From: Knoxdaviesia capensis
Lineage: Eukaryota > Ascomycota > Sordariomycetes > Microascales > Gondwanamycetaceae
DNA: 64,000 bases
Reading direction: 5' to 3'
Assembly (NCBI GenBank): GCA_001510575.1
Contig: LNGK01000011.1
Location: forward strand, 186,001-250,000
This document shows positions 1 to 13,067 of the stretch, piece by piece. The notes under the pieces are model-generated. The model was given only the letters and a program-made list of their open reading frames with translations, made no database searches and was not told where the DNA came from. How positions within the stretch are numbered: position 1 is the first letter of the stretch; every line of letters begins with the position of its first letter. Position numbers and translations under genes: made by a program.

Positions 1-275
1 GGCATATGGGGCGTTTTACAGTTATTACCTTCGGCATTGCACCAAACAAGAAAAGTCTACATGTTTCATTCAAGGGTGGGAGCACAGGTTCATGAGTCAA
101 GTATGTTTGTGAGTGAAGTGGATAATTATGTACTATGGATTTGGGAGGGACAGATGCCTAATGTGTTCAGGGTTGAGAGTTGATATTCATGTCTTTCTAA
201 GTCCTATAACGACACACAACATATCGGCCGTGTCTCCGGCGCGATCCTAACTAGCATGCATGGGGGACTTTTTCT

Positions 276-1050
276 CTACGACAGGAACGAGTCCAGCGGA
301 TCGGTGTGGGTGCCCCACCAGGTGAGGAACACCGAGAGCCCGATGGTTTCGAAGATCTTCGCGGCCAGGCTGACGCCGATGGTGTCCAGCGGGCGTTTCT
401 CAATGAGGACCTGCGAGATGTACTGAAGGTGGGGGGGGGGAGACGGGGTGGTTAGCACGAAGCAGCAGACAGCGCACCGAACAGATGCGTCGTTGAACCA
501 ACAGGAGCCGGAGCGAGAGAGAGAGAGAGCGCGAGGGAGACGGGGAAAGGGAGAAACTTACACCGGGAGCCGCGGTGGCAAAGAAGATCAAGCTGCCGAG
601 ATACGCGGCGCCCTTGTAGCTGAGGGTGCCGGTGGCGTTGATCAGCGCGCCGACGCCGTAGCTCTGCAGCGCCGAGCCGACCAGCGAGCTGCCCCAGGCG
701 GCGGCGGCCGACGCAGCCTCCTTGGACTTCAGGAACTCCTCCTTGGTGTTTGCGGCCTGGGCGGTCTTGTAGGTCTGGCCGAAGAGCGGCGAGAGGACTA
801 GAGGGGAAGGAGGGGGTTTTGAGGGGAAAGGGTTAGTCAGGGTTATATTCAAGCTCTGCTTTCGAAGAGCTTTGCTTTCAAAGAGGAGAGAGAGAGAGGG
901 AGAGAGAGAGAGAGAGAGGGAGAGAGAGAGAGAGAGAGGGGAAGAAGAGACAGGAAACTCACCCGCAAGCTCGGCCGTGTGGGTGAACAGCGCGCCCAGG
1001 GCAATGGCCGAGGGCTTGACGCTGGGGAAGCTGGCGAGGTTCAAAGCCAT
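276..1050 (-). CDS. Small membrane protein, DUF1761-like family
   Basis: Three exons on the minus strand: 1050-963, 797-562 and 422-276, giving 156 residues with the frame kept throughout. Donors read GTGAGT and GTAAGT; acceptors are TAG and CAG. The protein is hydrophobic, with likely membrane segments near residues 10-30, 65-85, 88-106 and 125-145. The stretch WGSSLVGSALQSYGVGAL and the end FLTWWGTHTDP resemble a conserved fungal family that I recall as DUF1761; that family name is from memory and not certain. No catalytic motif is seen and no function can be assigned. Intron 1 (798-962) holds a GA microsatellite and intron 2 (423-561) holds a G-run. The start is the first ATG giving the conserved N-terminus MALNLASFPSVKP. 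Confidence 0.75.
887..940. repeat. GA microsatellite inside an intron
   Basis: Interrupted (GA)n tract broken by GGG triplets, lying in intron 1 of the DUF1761-like gene. Read on the coding strand it is a CT tract, so it may serve as a polypyrimidine element for splicing. It is probably length-variable between isolates. Confidence 0.9.
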
Positions 1051-3255
1051 GGTGACGGAGGTGGGAGAGTGAATGTTGTTTGAGAAAAAGAGGTGAAGAG
1101 ATCGACGAAGGTATCGTGGGATTGTGGTGTTCGGTGATGGTTCAGATATGGATGAGTGGTGACACAGAAGTGAAGGAAGAAAAAAAAGAGTGAGAAGGAA
1201 GAAAGAAAGAAAGAAGAAGAGGAAGCAGCCGAGATGAAATACACAACACCTCCCAGATTAAATAATCACCGCAGGGAAGCTTTCCCGGACGACGCAAGCA
1301 CAGCGGGAAATGATGTACTGGGTACATGACATCTTCAGCCTCCCTTCACAAGTCTGCCCTCTGCTCCGGTTCCGTCGATTCGGCCTAGACCGTTGGAGAT
1401 GTACTCACAGTCCAGAGGTACACTGTACATCCGCCGAAGCATGTACCTCACAAGCAATTCTCTCTCTCTCTTTCCCCCCTCAGCTCGAGATAGCACACCT
1501 GCAGTGGAATGCCCAAGTCCGGGCCCCTCGTGTGTGTCCTCATTTTTTTTATCCTCTCCCAGCAACAAAACACCCAACTGCGTTCCAGCTTGGGCACTTC
1601 CCCCCTTCGTCTTTTGCCCTTCTCTCGGTTTCCACAAGGGAGAGCAGACAGACTCCCATCCAGCCCTGCATTGCAGAATGCATTGCAGACTGCATTGCAG
1701 GCTACAAGTACCTGCGCCGGTTCTCCGTGGCCCGGGAGAAAAAGAAAAAGACAGACAAACAATGACGTCGACATGTCCGCATCCGGCGTGCGGCCACTTG
1801 TCACCTGTAGCTCCGCGGTGACGGGCCTTCCACCTGAGCTTTTTTTCACCCGGGGAAAAATAAAAAAAAATAAAAAAGGATCCTAGTCCTAATGAAATAA
1901 TAGCTGAAAGAAAAAAAAAAAAAAGAAAAGAGGCCTGGCCCCCGTTTGCAGTCCGGCTGGTTTTGCCCGTGGCAAGCCTGCGCAGTGTCGTCAACGTGAG
2001 ATAATTCGGGTGTAAGTGCCCCCCCCAAAACGAGGCTACTGAATTCTGCGCTCACGGTGTCTCAGATCCATCGTCAGAGGCCCCCCCCCCCCAAAGTCTA
2101 ATTCGCCTGGCTCTTTTTGTCTCGAATCCTGACCCTTTCGCTTTCCCCACGATCTGTATCTCTCTCCCAGAAGGTCAAGCCGGTAAAGCCGACGACTCCC
2201 GCCATACACTACCTTCCCTCCCATCTTGCAATTCAAGGGCACGACCGAATCCACTTGCGCCGGTAACCGCCGGACCTTTCCCAAACCGAATCGCAGAACG
2301 TCAGTAACGAGTCGTGATTGTTGTGCACCTGACCTGGAAGCTTCCCTTTTTACCCGCCCGTTCGTCACGGATACACTACTCGTCACATGGACGCATTGGC
2401 GAAGCAGCCTTGGTTACATGCGGTCTTTGCCGGCATATCGCTAGGGTTGAAATGTAGGGTCTGGTACTAGGGTTACACATGAGCTTGCCATTCAAGACTT
2501 CAACTTCACACTTCACACTTCACAACAAGCAGCAAGCAGAGACCGGACTTGGACCAAAAAGGGTACGCTTCTATGAACGCTATCAGTACCAATACCTGTA
2601 ACACATACAAACAACAAGATCTATCTCCAGAAACTTCCACCGCAGGCAGCCCCACACCAACGAAAGAAGCAGGATTCTCTCTTGGTAACACTTCTATTAG
2701 GACCCTTCCCAGGCCTATCACATTTACACCCCCCCAGGAAACAAAAACGAAAGAACAATTCCATGAAGCCAGAACACAAAGCAAATCGAAAACAAAAAGA
2801 ACGAATGCAGACCAATTTCCCAGAGAAAACAAGAAAGACAGGCAATAAAACAGGTTTGAGTGGTAGAAAACGACATAGTCCAGAACGACAGGACGACGAA
2901 CGGAACGAAGAGGGAAAAGAGGAGAAGAAGATACACCGAGAGGGAAGAAACCAGAAAATCAAGAAGCTATGCCAGTGCCACAATGTTGAACGACACACAC
3001 CACTTCGCCGGATTTTAGCTTGAAAAACCACAGGGGAACAAAAGAGCAGCCAGGAGACCATGAACACAGAAGACGGCCGGTTCACTTGTGGAATGGATGT
3101 CATTCACGAAGGAAAAAACACAGAAAACAGGAGAGGCACTCATGCAGTCAAAAACACCACCGGAAAAACGCATATGGAATCAATATGAGAGAGAAAACGA
3201 AAGCAGAAAACGAAAAAAAAAAACAATTCGAATAGTCTCAAGCTGCATGTGGTGA
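1051..3255. other. Intergenic, no gene recognised
   Basis: About 2.2 kb between the DUF1761-like gene (promoter side) and the 3' end of nem1. It holds a triple TGCATTGCAG repeat (1667-1699), A, T and C homopolymers (C-run near 2081-2092), a telomere-like AGGGTT cluster near 2442-2475, and an A-rich plus strand from 2500 to 3240 that would be a U-rich 3' UTR or terminator region for nem1. Open frames here are short, low-complexity and have no family resemblance. Confidence 0.6.
1667..1699. repeat. Triple TGCATTGCAG short tandem repeat
   Basis: Three near-perfect copies of an 11-12 bp unit with core TGCATTGCAG, starting at about 1667, 1678 and 1690. The same 10-mer reappears near 34697, 37763 and 60709. 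Function unknown. Confidence 0.8.
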
Positions 3256-5165
3256 CTACGACATGTGCTGGCCATCTTCACCGCCGCGCAGTGCAAGCAG
3301 GGCCCTCACATCGGACACGTACTGCAATCCTTCCAGCAGAGGAACAAGGTGGAGAAGGTCGTTATCGGTCGGGTCACTGATCCAGCCCTGGATGGGAATC
3401 GCGTTGTCTGTAGGGGAGAAGGAGGATTGGTTAGACTTGCGCGCCCGAGATTGTACGGAAACATAATAAACAGCGCAGACGACGGCATCTACATACCCTG
3501 ATGGAACATGTAGCTCAACGGGCTGTTGTCCAGAATCATGACCTTGCTCAGATCCGGCTCAACCGCGCTGAGATCCTTGATGAAGGCCCCCTGGCGGTAT
3601 GTGCAGTGTTGACGGTAGTAGCGCGCCGCGAAGAACTTGCGATCTTGCTCTAGCCAGTCGATGACCGGGTCGGCGTATTCTTGAACCGAAGCCGTGAAAA
3701 TCACGAGCTTGTACCACTTGCATATCTGTGCATGAGAGAATAGTCCCTTTATTAGTTTTTGGTCCCCTTTTGTGAGACAGCGCGCATCGAGCTCGAGCTA
3801 CTGCATGGAATCTAGGGCTAGGAGCGTGGGTTTATGAAGATATGCGTGGTGACTTACTCTGCGCAAGAAATCGTCGCAGTACGGCCGCTTGTGCACATAG
3901 TAGAGAATTGGGTGTTGCGGGCCAACTGCGGCCTGGCCACCAACTCCCACATATGTGTTGAGCCGCACCTCGACCATATGGCCGGTACCCATGCGACCTC
4001 CCTTGGACATACTATGGATAAGCGTCTCATCAAGATCCAGAATCAGCGTCTTTTGGTGCGCTGGCGGCGGAGCTTCCAGATTCAGGTACGAAGGCTGGCG
4101 TCGGGGAATCAGGGGCCGAGGGGGAGCAGGCATCCGGGGATATTTTGTCAGCGCACCGGCTGGCGACGTGGGGGACTTGAGTTGGGCGGAGATATCGGGG
4201 GTAGCATCAGAGGCACCGGAGGACTTGGCTCGGGAGCTGGTTGAAGACTGAGACTTGTGACGTCGGCGTTGCTGCTTGGGCGTGTCTTCGTTGCTAAGCT
4301 TGATGCGGATCGACCGGGTGGGAGTCCCGGCGGAGGGAGTACTTGAGGCGGCGGGAATTGCCCCGGATACTGAGGCGTCGTCGGAATCACTGGTGCTTTT
4401 AATCGAGGCGGATCGGAGGCTGCCGGACTTCGTGTGCGAAGAGGCGGTCATTCGTCGGGGAACACGCGGGGCATCGGAATCGGAGGTGATAGAGGGTGAG
4501 ATGGACGAGTTTCTCTTCCGGCGGGACGCGGATCTCGGCCGCGTGGAGGAGCCGTATCCGGGGTGCAGGAGGCCGTCGGAGGAGGAAGCTGATTCGCGGA
4601 GGAGGGCGGCTTTTTCAGACGGCGACGCGCCCGACTTGTGGAAGAGCCGGTGGATAGGGGTCAAGGGCGAGAACGCGCCGGATTCGTCGCAAAAGAAAGC
4701 GAGCAGGTAGACCCCCGGAGCTGCCAGGGTGGACAGGACCCATCGTAGAGAGTCCCATACCGAGGCAGCAATAGCGCGAGGAATCGTGTGCCAGGCCGTG
4801 TCGCGGATGTTGTACCCGGGAGATTCCTTTGTGTCTCGGAAGACAGGCGGTTGTCTGGACGGGTCATCAAATTCGTCAAAACCGTTGTCGTCAGGAGAAG
4901 AAGATAACAAGCGGGAGGACGCGGAAGACGAAGGGGAAGCGGCCATGATGGTGGTGGTTTGCGACTCTGAGCGCATGTCGGAGCCGGAAGAGGAGAGCTG
5001 GTCGGAAGTGGTGAGACGGCGCGAGGCGTCCGATTCGGCATGTAACAGGCTCAGGGAACCAAGAGAGTTCGATCGCGAAGGCGTGGGGGTGGTCGATGGT
5101 GGGACGTGGGAAGATAATATGTTGAGAGAGTTCATCTTGAAGATGTTAGACCAGCCATGAGACAT
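3256..5165 (-). CDS. nem1: Nem1-type nuclear envelope phosphatase catalytic subunit
   Basis: Three exons (5165-3858, 3725-3497, 3407-3256) encode 562 residues. The C-terminal half is an FCP1/NIF-type HAD phosphatase domain: the catalytic DXDX(T) motif appears as LILDLDETLIHS near residues 372-383, followed by HKRPYCDDFLRR, FTASVQEYADPVIDWLE and LDNSPLSY. In yeast, Nem1 with Spo7 dephosphorylates and activates the lipin Pah1 at the ER and nuclear envelope, controlling phospholipid versus triacylglycerol synthesis; that role is inferred by homology. The N-terminal part is Ser-rich and low complexity, with a likely membrane segment near residues 135-160 (WDSLRWVLSTLAAPGVYLLA), as expected for Nem1. 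The start may instead be the Met 10 codons downstream (5135), where MNSLNIL resembles other fungal Nem1 starts. Splice junctions rebuild RRICKWYKL and FHQDNAIPIQG in frame. Confidence 0.93.
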
Positions 5166-8100
5166 TCGGGGCAAGGTCCTACAACAAAGAACGCCGTGGA
5201 CCGGGAGGTAGAAAAGAGAGAGGAACAAGTTGTGAACGAAGAGCCTAGAGAGACTGAGAAAGTCGAATATGAGAGAGACGATGACAAAGGGGGGATCTCT
5301 CTGACGACAGTGGGGGTCTGAAAAGGAGAGAAGGCAAGATCTGAACTGTGAGTGGTTGAGAAACCGCAAAAAGATCAAGATCGCAGCGGCGGAACCAAAA
5401 CAGACGACTTGACGTAGGGGCAAAAGCTAAGAGAGACCTAGATCACGTTCTAGAAGAGAATGTCGTCGCTATCTTTGCACGGCAAGAGACAAGAAGAGAA
5501 AAAACGATTGGCCACGGTCGCGGTCGCGCAACAAGTGAAGTCTAGGACGCTGTCTCACACAGGCAGACAGGTCAAAAATATGCGAAAGGGGAAGATGCAA
5601 AAAAAGCGCGGCGCGTGGCCGGAAAGAAGAATGCACGAAATATTTGGTCTTCCTCCGAGTCAAGCTGCAAGCAAGGGAGCGTGGAAGGAAGAAAAACAAG
5701 TTCGTGGGAAGATGAGACGATAGGTACACAAAGGTCTCGGCTTGGAGGGATGTGGTCGATTGGGGGGTGGAAAAGACTGGATAAACGAGCGGAAACGAGA
5801 TTGAAGACCGGAGAGAAATGCCGAAGAGTGCTTGGTAAAGAGAATGTTTAAGCAGCAAAACAAACAATGTGTGAGCTGCCAAATAATCGATGATGATCCT
5901 TCTGACTCTTCCTTCTGGTCTTCAATCGTGTTGTGTTTATGTTGGGGTGAGGCTAAAGTCGGCCAGATGACGTGAGGAAAAATGCGTTGATGTTGGGAGG
6001 CGGAAATTAGGACTCGAAAGGGAGATAGAGAGACGACCAGCGAAAAAAAGGAATCCCTAAGGGGAAAGACGAAAATAATACAGCTGAAGAAGGAAAGCAG
6101 AAGTTGGAGATCGGGTATCGAAGCACTTTGAAAATCATACAGGATAGAGAGAAGCCGAGGTCACTGGAGACGAAGAAAGAGAGAACGAGCGCAACGCATG
6201 GAAGGAACCAGAGTGTATTTATTATAGGAGCCGAGGGAGAATGTTGAGAAATGTGGCTGAAGTTACTAGATGGAAGACGAAGGGCGAAAATGAAGAGGAG
6301 AGAAAGATCGAGATGCGAGGGAGAGGAGAAGGGAAAATGAAGGATAAGAAAGAGTTCAGAAGATGACTGTAACCCTCTAAGAGATGTGGAATCCGCAAAT
6401 GGAGGAAGGTGCGACAAACGAAGGAGGAGAGGGAAGGAACGGAAGTTGCGAAGTGAAGTGAAGAGAAGAAAATAAACGGAAGGAGGCAGGAGATTACTGT
6501 GGGGGAAAGAGGTCTAGAAAATGAAAACGAAAACCACGGGGACAAGCTGCTGTGTTTTTTTTTTTTTTTTGCTTGCCTTTCAGGCTTGTTGAGGTGCTGG
6601 AATGAATGATGGGCACAGTGTGGGGGATAGACATTACGGCATTATTTTGGGCTGGTTTTAGCATGGCAGGTGCTGTATTTTTGGCTGGGCAGGAGCGACT
6701 CTTCGGCTACAGTTGATTTTGTTGAATGAATAAGAAGGAGCCCAACTCCTCGTTACCTGACTATCGTGGCTATAAGCATTTCGGCCTTCTCATTTAACTA
6801 ATGAGGATACCGTCTAAAGAAGACAACAAGTTCACATCTCGTAGTTGTTCACCCGATTTTGCCCATCTTCAACCCTCATTCCCGCTTTACGGAGTGTACG
6901 AATACGAACATATCGGGATTTCTATCTTCACCTTTTTTTCCCTCTGTCGAACTTGTTTACAGCACTCATCCACCCCCAAACAACATCCCATCTCCATCCA
7001 CTATTCCCACTATCTGGACAGACTAATAATTTGACAATGATATTTATTATAGGTGGGCTGCGCAGGGCATGTGTCATTAAACAACCCTGCTGTATACAAA
7101 ACACACAGACCTAACACAGCCAGAAGCTGTCGCCCCCCAGTCTGGGTCATAAGCTGCATGATGTTGAGATCTTCCAATCCGGGGCTCGGCCATCCCTGGC
7201 CCGGAGGCGAATGATTCTTTTCGCCATGTTCAGAGATCTGGCCTTGAATTAGAGAGAAAAGTCTCGTTCGCCCGGAAAAAAGGAGCCCAAGTCTCACTTT
7301 CTATGGTTCTAGAAGAAACTGGCTTGCGTCTTCCAGGACAACCTCCCCGCTAACAAGAAACCTGTTGGTGATGGAAGGCAACGAGGATTGATGAGTCTAT
7401 CTAGGATGCTCCAGTTTTCGACCAGGCCTTCAATTTCTGTTGTTCGAGATCCTCAGGACAGGAACTGATCAGTGACATCCATCGAAATACCCTCCGATCC
7501 AGTCGTCACGGAAAGCCCTTTCTCTGCCGGGCCACCGCCACCAATTCCCTCTGGACTCTGACCCCGAGACTGTGAAATTGTTGGGAGTCGAAGACCTGCG
7601 ACTGGTGACGGGCGAAGAAGAGGGGGCGTGGACGGCTCATTCAGTCACATGCCCCAGCCAGAAAGAGACGGGAAGCTTTCTTGTCTTTTTTTCGATGTTC
7701 TTTGACCCCAAAAGAAGCTCCATCCCAACAAGGGCCCCCCGTCAACAAATGGAGAACGGAACATCATGTTCCCAAGCGGCACATTATTGCGCCAAATTCT
7801 CTCTTTTCTTTTTGTTGTCTGGCTCTGCGCGGGATGTCGTCGTCTTCTAACTTTTCCCCTCACTTTGTCGATGCCGAACTTAGCGGCACTGCATACTGTG
7901 TGTGTGTGGTGTGTGTGTGTATGGTGTGTGTGTGCGTGCTTGGGAGTCTGGTCCAAAATGATATCTTCCTTTTGGGCCAAGGTGTTGGGTATTTCTTGGT
8001 TCAATTGCCAACTGCACAACCAGTGTCCTCTCCCCACCAACGACGAGCTTCGGGGAAAGATAACTGTCTTCCATACGGAGTACCTAAGGGACGGAGGGGG

Positions 8101-9188
8101 ACCACACACACCACCGCCAAGTTGACAGACTGCAACTCTGCACAACCAAACAAGAGAGGCTGCACGGCTTCCCTTTCCACTGCAACTGCAGGCTCGTCTC
8201 GGAAAGGCCATGCAAATGCATGGAATGCGACAGTGGACTGTACCCTACGGATATGGAGCACCCTAGTTTTACTCTCCGGCTCTAGACCACGATAAGAGAC
8301 ATACATTACATGGGAGACATGCACATGTGCTCCAGGCCGCCGGGAAATCTGTCCAATTACTGGCGGCAGAGCCAAGGTGTGCGTCCAGTAGTGTTGGTCT
8401 GGGAACATATGCGTACCGGGGCCTGTGGATGTGGGATGCCCCAATACAGGAAAGGAGTGAAACGGTGGCGAGATGCAGATATGTTAAATACCAGATACTG
8501 TGCAGATTCACGAGAGCCGGAGGGTCTTGCCACTAGAGCACGGGATGGTGTTTCTGATGCTCTGGCCAGTGAGATGCACAATGGCTTTTACCAGCAGTTG
8601 GATGGGCCATCGAGAGAGTGCTGTAGTCGGTGATTTCCTGTGATCTCTAGAGCTAACTGGTTTCCAGTTTCCACCCAAACAGTCTTTCATTGAATAAATA
8701 AAAATGAACAGAGAAAGAAAAGAATTATCCTTCTACTTGTGCTCAGAAATTAATTCCATGCATTCCTAGTTTGCTTTGAAAATAGCATGATTCTACTGAC
8801 TGATATCAATAGCAGATGCACCTAGCCGGTACTATGCATGTAACGGGTTCTTACATAATTTCTTCTAACTGTACCCTTGTGGGGGAAAAACTCCACTTAC
8901 AAGAAAAAAAAGAATATTGACACTGCAACAATTGAGTCATCCTAAGCATTGTTTGATTATCCCAAATCACCACAAAACACAAAGCAACATCTTTTCAAGA
9001 CGTTAAAAATAGAATCATGCTGTTCTTTCTACATACAAACTTACGATACCTTGACCTTTTCTTTCTCTCCTTTAATTCTAACCTGATATCTTGAACGTCC
9101 TGCTTCTATTGCGACCGCAAAATCCGGACCAACATCCTCCTCTCCCTCTCTCTTTTCATCCTTCCGCGCAACCGCCCGAGATCCCATC
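5166..9188. other. Intergenic: polypyrimidine leader of nem1 and gene-free DNA
   Basis: From about 5190 to 6545 the plus strand is strongly purine-rich, so the nem1 side reads as a long pyrimidine-rich leader or promoter. A T-run lies at 6555-6570 and a GT microsatellite at 7897-7935. From 6600 to 9100 the sequence is mixed, with no frame showing recognisable domains. No tRNA or repeat element was found. The 9050-9188 stretch is CT-rich and probably holds the core promoter and 5' UTR of the eIF2B beta gene. Confidence 0.6.
7897..7935. repeat. GT microsatellite
   Basis: Nearly continuous (GT)n tract broken by GGT and ATG steps, in intergenic DNA. Simple repeat with no other feature around it. 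Confidence 0.9.
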
Positions 9189-11055
9189 ATGGCTTCTTCC
9201 ACGGTTGGGGGACACTCCCCGAATCTCGACAAATTCCTCAAGTCGCTCAAGGGCCGGCCTGTCGAAGCCTCGATTGAAAACCTTGTGTCGTATGTTCCCT
9301 CTGCTCTCCTGCTGTTTCTGCGGCCCCGCGCGGTGGTGTCCGCCGCCGCCGGGTTTTTTCGCACCCCCACATGTCAAACGGCCATCGTATACCCCGCCGT
9401 ACCACCGCCTCGGAACCTCCGCGCACACGCAATTGCACTGCAGGATACAGCCGACGTGATATCACGACTTGGCGCGTCCTACTCTACGAATCGCGCTTCA
9501 ATTCTCTATATGCTACCTCATCCAGCTGTTCATGACTAACTCTCGCGACTCCGCGTTTGTACACACAGACTTCTCAAGCGCAGACAGATCTCCGGCCCCG
9601 AGCCGTGTGCGGTGGCCACCGCCAACATCCTCCTCCAAGTGGTTGCCAAGTCCCGATGGACCAGCGTCGAAGAACTGCTGCTCAAGGTTGCCTCGGTCGG
9701 CAAACGCCTGGTCGACGCCCTCCCCCGCGAACTCGTCATCGGAAACATTGTGCGCCGCGTCCTCGGACTCATTCGCGACGAGGCTGCTGAGGAACGTAAT
9801 GACATCACCAGCGATAATGAGGACGGTGGCTCCGGATCCGAAGATGAGGAGCCCGCCGCGTTCCACGCCAAGCCGGATGCCACCTCCCACGGCCTTCTTC
9901 CCCCTCACTCCTCGCACGGCACATCCAGTGCGAACAGCCTGGGTGCCCACGCCCAGCGACGCCTCCACCCGTCGGCCTCGGTCTTCACGCCATCGCCGTC
10001 CATGATAACATCGCGGTACAGCCCGGCGCTGCAGCTGGCGTCCAACGGATCCGGAGGCCTGGCGACTCCGCCGGCACGGCTCGTGGCGACGCCGTCATTC
10101 TCGATGTCGAAATCCCTGTTTAACCTGCTGGCGGGTAATGATCCGGCGGTGGGTGGCAACTCGCCCGTGGTGACGTCGGGCGTGTCGACGCCGACCGGCC
10201 GCGAGACGCTGACGCGGGTGTCGGCGCTGCGGTCGGAGGTGATCGACGGCATCGGCGAGATCAAGGACGAGATCGAGCAGGTTGACGACCAGATCGCGGC
10301 GTCGGCCGAGGTGCAGATCTACCCGGGCGACTACGTGCTCGTGCACGAGGCGTCGTCGACCGTCCGCCGCTTCCTTGTGAAGGCGGCCTCCAAGCGCAAG
10401 TTCACGGTGCTGGTGGCCACCGGCGGCACGCCCCGGTCCACGCCGGCGCCGGCCACGGCCCTTGACGGCCTGCGCCGCGAGCTCGCCAAGGCCGGCATTC
10501 CGGTGATCAAAGTGTCGGGCGGGACGCTGGCGGCGCACATGCCGCGGGTCAGCCGGGTGATTCTGTCGGCGCGCGCGGTGCTGGCGGACGGCCGCGTGGT
10601 GGCGGACATTGGCGGCAGCGTGGTGGCGCGGGCGGCGAAGCAGTACGGCCGCCCGGTGGTGGTGCTGTGCGGCGTGTACAAGCTGTCGGCCGAGTGTCCG
10701 TACGACGAGGCGGCGCTGGTCGAGTGGGCGCCGCCCGGGGCGGCGGTCAATTTCGCGGACGGCAAGCTGGTGGCGAGCGCGGTGGTGCGGGCGGTTGCGA
10801 GCGAGGTTGTTCCGGCGGCGCTGATTGATACGTACATCACGAATGTGTAAGTTGCTTTCTGTCCCTGAGCGTGCGGCTCGCGATTGTTCCTAGCGGTCTT
10901 CTAACTAACTCCAATTGCCCACAAACAGCGGAATCCACTGCCGGAGCCACCTGGCCACGCTCGTGGTCGAGCACTACAAGCCGGAAGACGTCGACTTCTA
11001 CATGTGGTGCCGGCCCGCGGCGCCGATTGTGGCTGGGGGACTTGCTGTGGCGTAA
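9189..11055 (+). CDS. gcd7: Translation initiation factor eIF2B subunit beta
   Basis: Three exons (9189-9289, 9569-10846, 10929-11055) give 501 residues. The N-terminus carries the helical pattern seen in Gcd7 (FLKSLKGRPVEASIENL, then LLKRRQISGPEPCAVATANI). The C-terminal Rossmann-like domain includes VLVHEASSTVRRFL, ILSARAVLADGRVVADIGG and LIDTYITNVGIHC, typical of eIF2B alpha/beta/delta regulatory subunits; the best match from memory is beta. The protein is part of the eIF2B guanine-nucleotide exchange factor that recycles eIF2-GDP in the cytoplasm and is the target of eIF2 phosphorylation. A low-complexity Ser/Pro/Gly insert lies around residues 110-230. Both introns have clear branch sites (GACTAAC near 9533 and AACTAAC near 10905). 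Alpha or delta is possible but less likely. Confidence 0.92.
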
Positions 11056-13067
11056 ACCGCGAGCGATTTGCTGAGAATAGAGTGGGGAGGGAAAGCACGG
11101 CAGGAAGGGTGAAACTGCACTTGAAATCGGGAAGGAGCATCCAGCGCTGTTAATTTTCGGGTTCCCTTTTTTCTTTCTTTTTTTTCTTCTTTTTTATTAC
11201 TCCAGCATTGTATTGTGTGTAGATGGCCACGTTAAAGAAAAATCGTCAAAAACTTTATGAGGCATCTCAGCCACCCGGTGAACTCGAGGGCCGGCGGCAT
11301 GTTTTAAAGTCTAGATTGAGGTCCCGCGACAAACACTCCCGACATCACGGGAAAAAAAAGAGAAAAAGTCCCCTACGGAAAATAAGGCAAACGCAAAACG
11401 ACACTGATGACGTGTGACAAGCGTGGCCCGAGACCAGACGGCACAAAAAGCAGTGAATAAGCGCAAGCGTGCAGGCCGGCACATGCAGCACGGAACAGGA
11501 CCAGCCAAACATGCCGGTTCCCCGCGGGCCTGGTGCCGGGTGTGTGTATGGACCCAGCCCTGAAATGCTGGTCCGTCAGTGCCAACGCCCGGGACATCTT
11601 ACGGCCGTGTCCCAGACCCAGGGCTGAGAAAGAGAAATTTACATCGGCATCGCGGACAGCTCCAGCCCAGCTGCTTGTCTCCCCAACGACACTACCTACG
11701 TGTCCCTCAGGACGGCCAAAGCACCGGTAAACTCGCAAAGAAAGAGTACTTTCGAGTTGGCTTTGGTGGGGTGAGAGGGGCCGCGTCAGCCCACCGCCGC
11801 GCGTTTTCTAGTTTGTAGGCAGGGGTCGTGTTCTATCGCTGTTGGGGTTTTCGGGGGCCCGTCTTATTCTAGATCGCTGTTCTTTTTTTCACCGAGGCAG
11901 CGAACGGGGACAACGTGGACGATGAACAGAGCGAAGGAAGGATGGATCCCACCAACGGGAGGGGACGAGGAAAAGAGAAGGCGACGGAACGGCGGCGAAG
12001 GACACATCAAGCTATGACTCCTCGCTTGAGATTGAGGCGGCTATCGTAAGCTTTATCGTTCTGTTCTAGCGATGCCTGGCGATCTGCCATCTCAGAGACC
12101 TACGCGGCGCGGGGTGTTCAGCGAGGCTCTCTCTCTCTCTCTCTCTCTCTCTCTAGGTGCTCAGTAAACAGGTCCAGTTGAAGGCCTCCCATCACTCATT
12201 GGCCACGTTCGCCCTGCACTTGGTCGTAAGCTTCCCCGCCTCTAGACACTGCGTATCTCTCCACTGGGAGATAGCGTGGCACATCGTTTGTTGCTGTCGT
12301 ACACACCAGACCAGCCGCCCTAAAAAAAAAAAAAAAAAAGAGGCTGCTGCCTCAATTACATACACATTTCGATCGACGTTTGTGTGTGTCTCTGTTTGCT
12401 GGCACGGTAAATATATGCAATAACCCGGTTTACCCGCGCCTCCGTAAGTGCATGTACTGCATACCTGCATCTCCGAGGCTCGGGATATGGTGCCGTCAAG
12501 TTCCGTGTACTCTAGGCCCCCGTAGCTTCGTTCTTTCCTGGAGTAGACACACAGCACCTTCCCAACCCTCGGTTGCCGGTCTACAGGGCTGTGCCCGCGT
12601 TCTTTCCCTCTGGTCTTATCCCCGGTCGCGGGAAGGTGCGACCTGCTAAACTGGCAACTGCCAATAAATACCACAGCCAAGCCACACCCCGCCTGGTTTG
12701 CTTCTTTCCTCCTTCCCTTGCTTCTTCGTCACTTCCTCGTTCCACGCAATCGCTTTCGTTGGCTCTTCCGCCTTCCTTCCTTGCGCAACTTCTTATAAGT
12801 CACCCGCCATCTCGCCTTTTTTGCCTTCCTTCCTTTCCCTGGAGCCCCATCGCTCTTTCCACTTCCTACATCCATCTCGTGTTACCTAATTCTCCTTTCC
12901 CCTCTTCTCTTCTTTTCTTTTCTTCTTTTCATCTTCCTCGCATCTTCACCCCTCTTCCCTCTGTTTATTTCTCCTCCAAGCTTATTGTTTCCCAACGCTC
13001 AATATATCCCTTGTTACCTTCAATACTCCCAAGTATCCAAATATCCCTCGGCTAAACTTTCCCTGTC
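11056..13067. other. Intergenic between eIF2B beta and the 905-residue protein gene
   Basis: About 2 kb without a supported gene. It holds T-runs after the eIF2B stop (11167-11205), a CT microsatellite (12126-12154), an A-run (12323-12339), and from about 12690 to 13060 a very CT-rich plus-strand leader typical of fungal promoters and 5' UTRs. Short open frames here are low-complexity. Confidence 0.6.
12126..12154. repeat. CT microsatellite
   Basis: Perfect (CT)n run of about 28 bases in intergenic DNA, about 900 bases upstream of the 13068 start codon. Confidence 0.9.
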
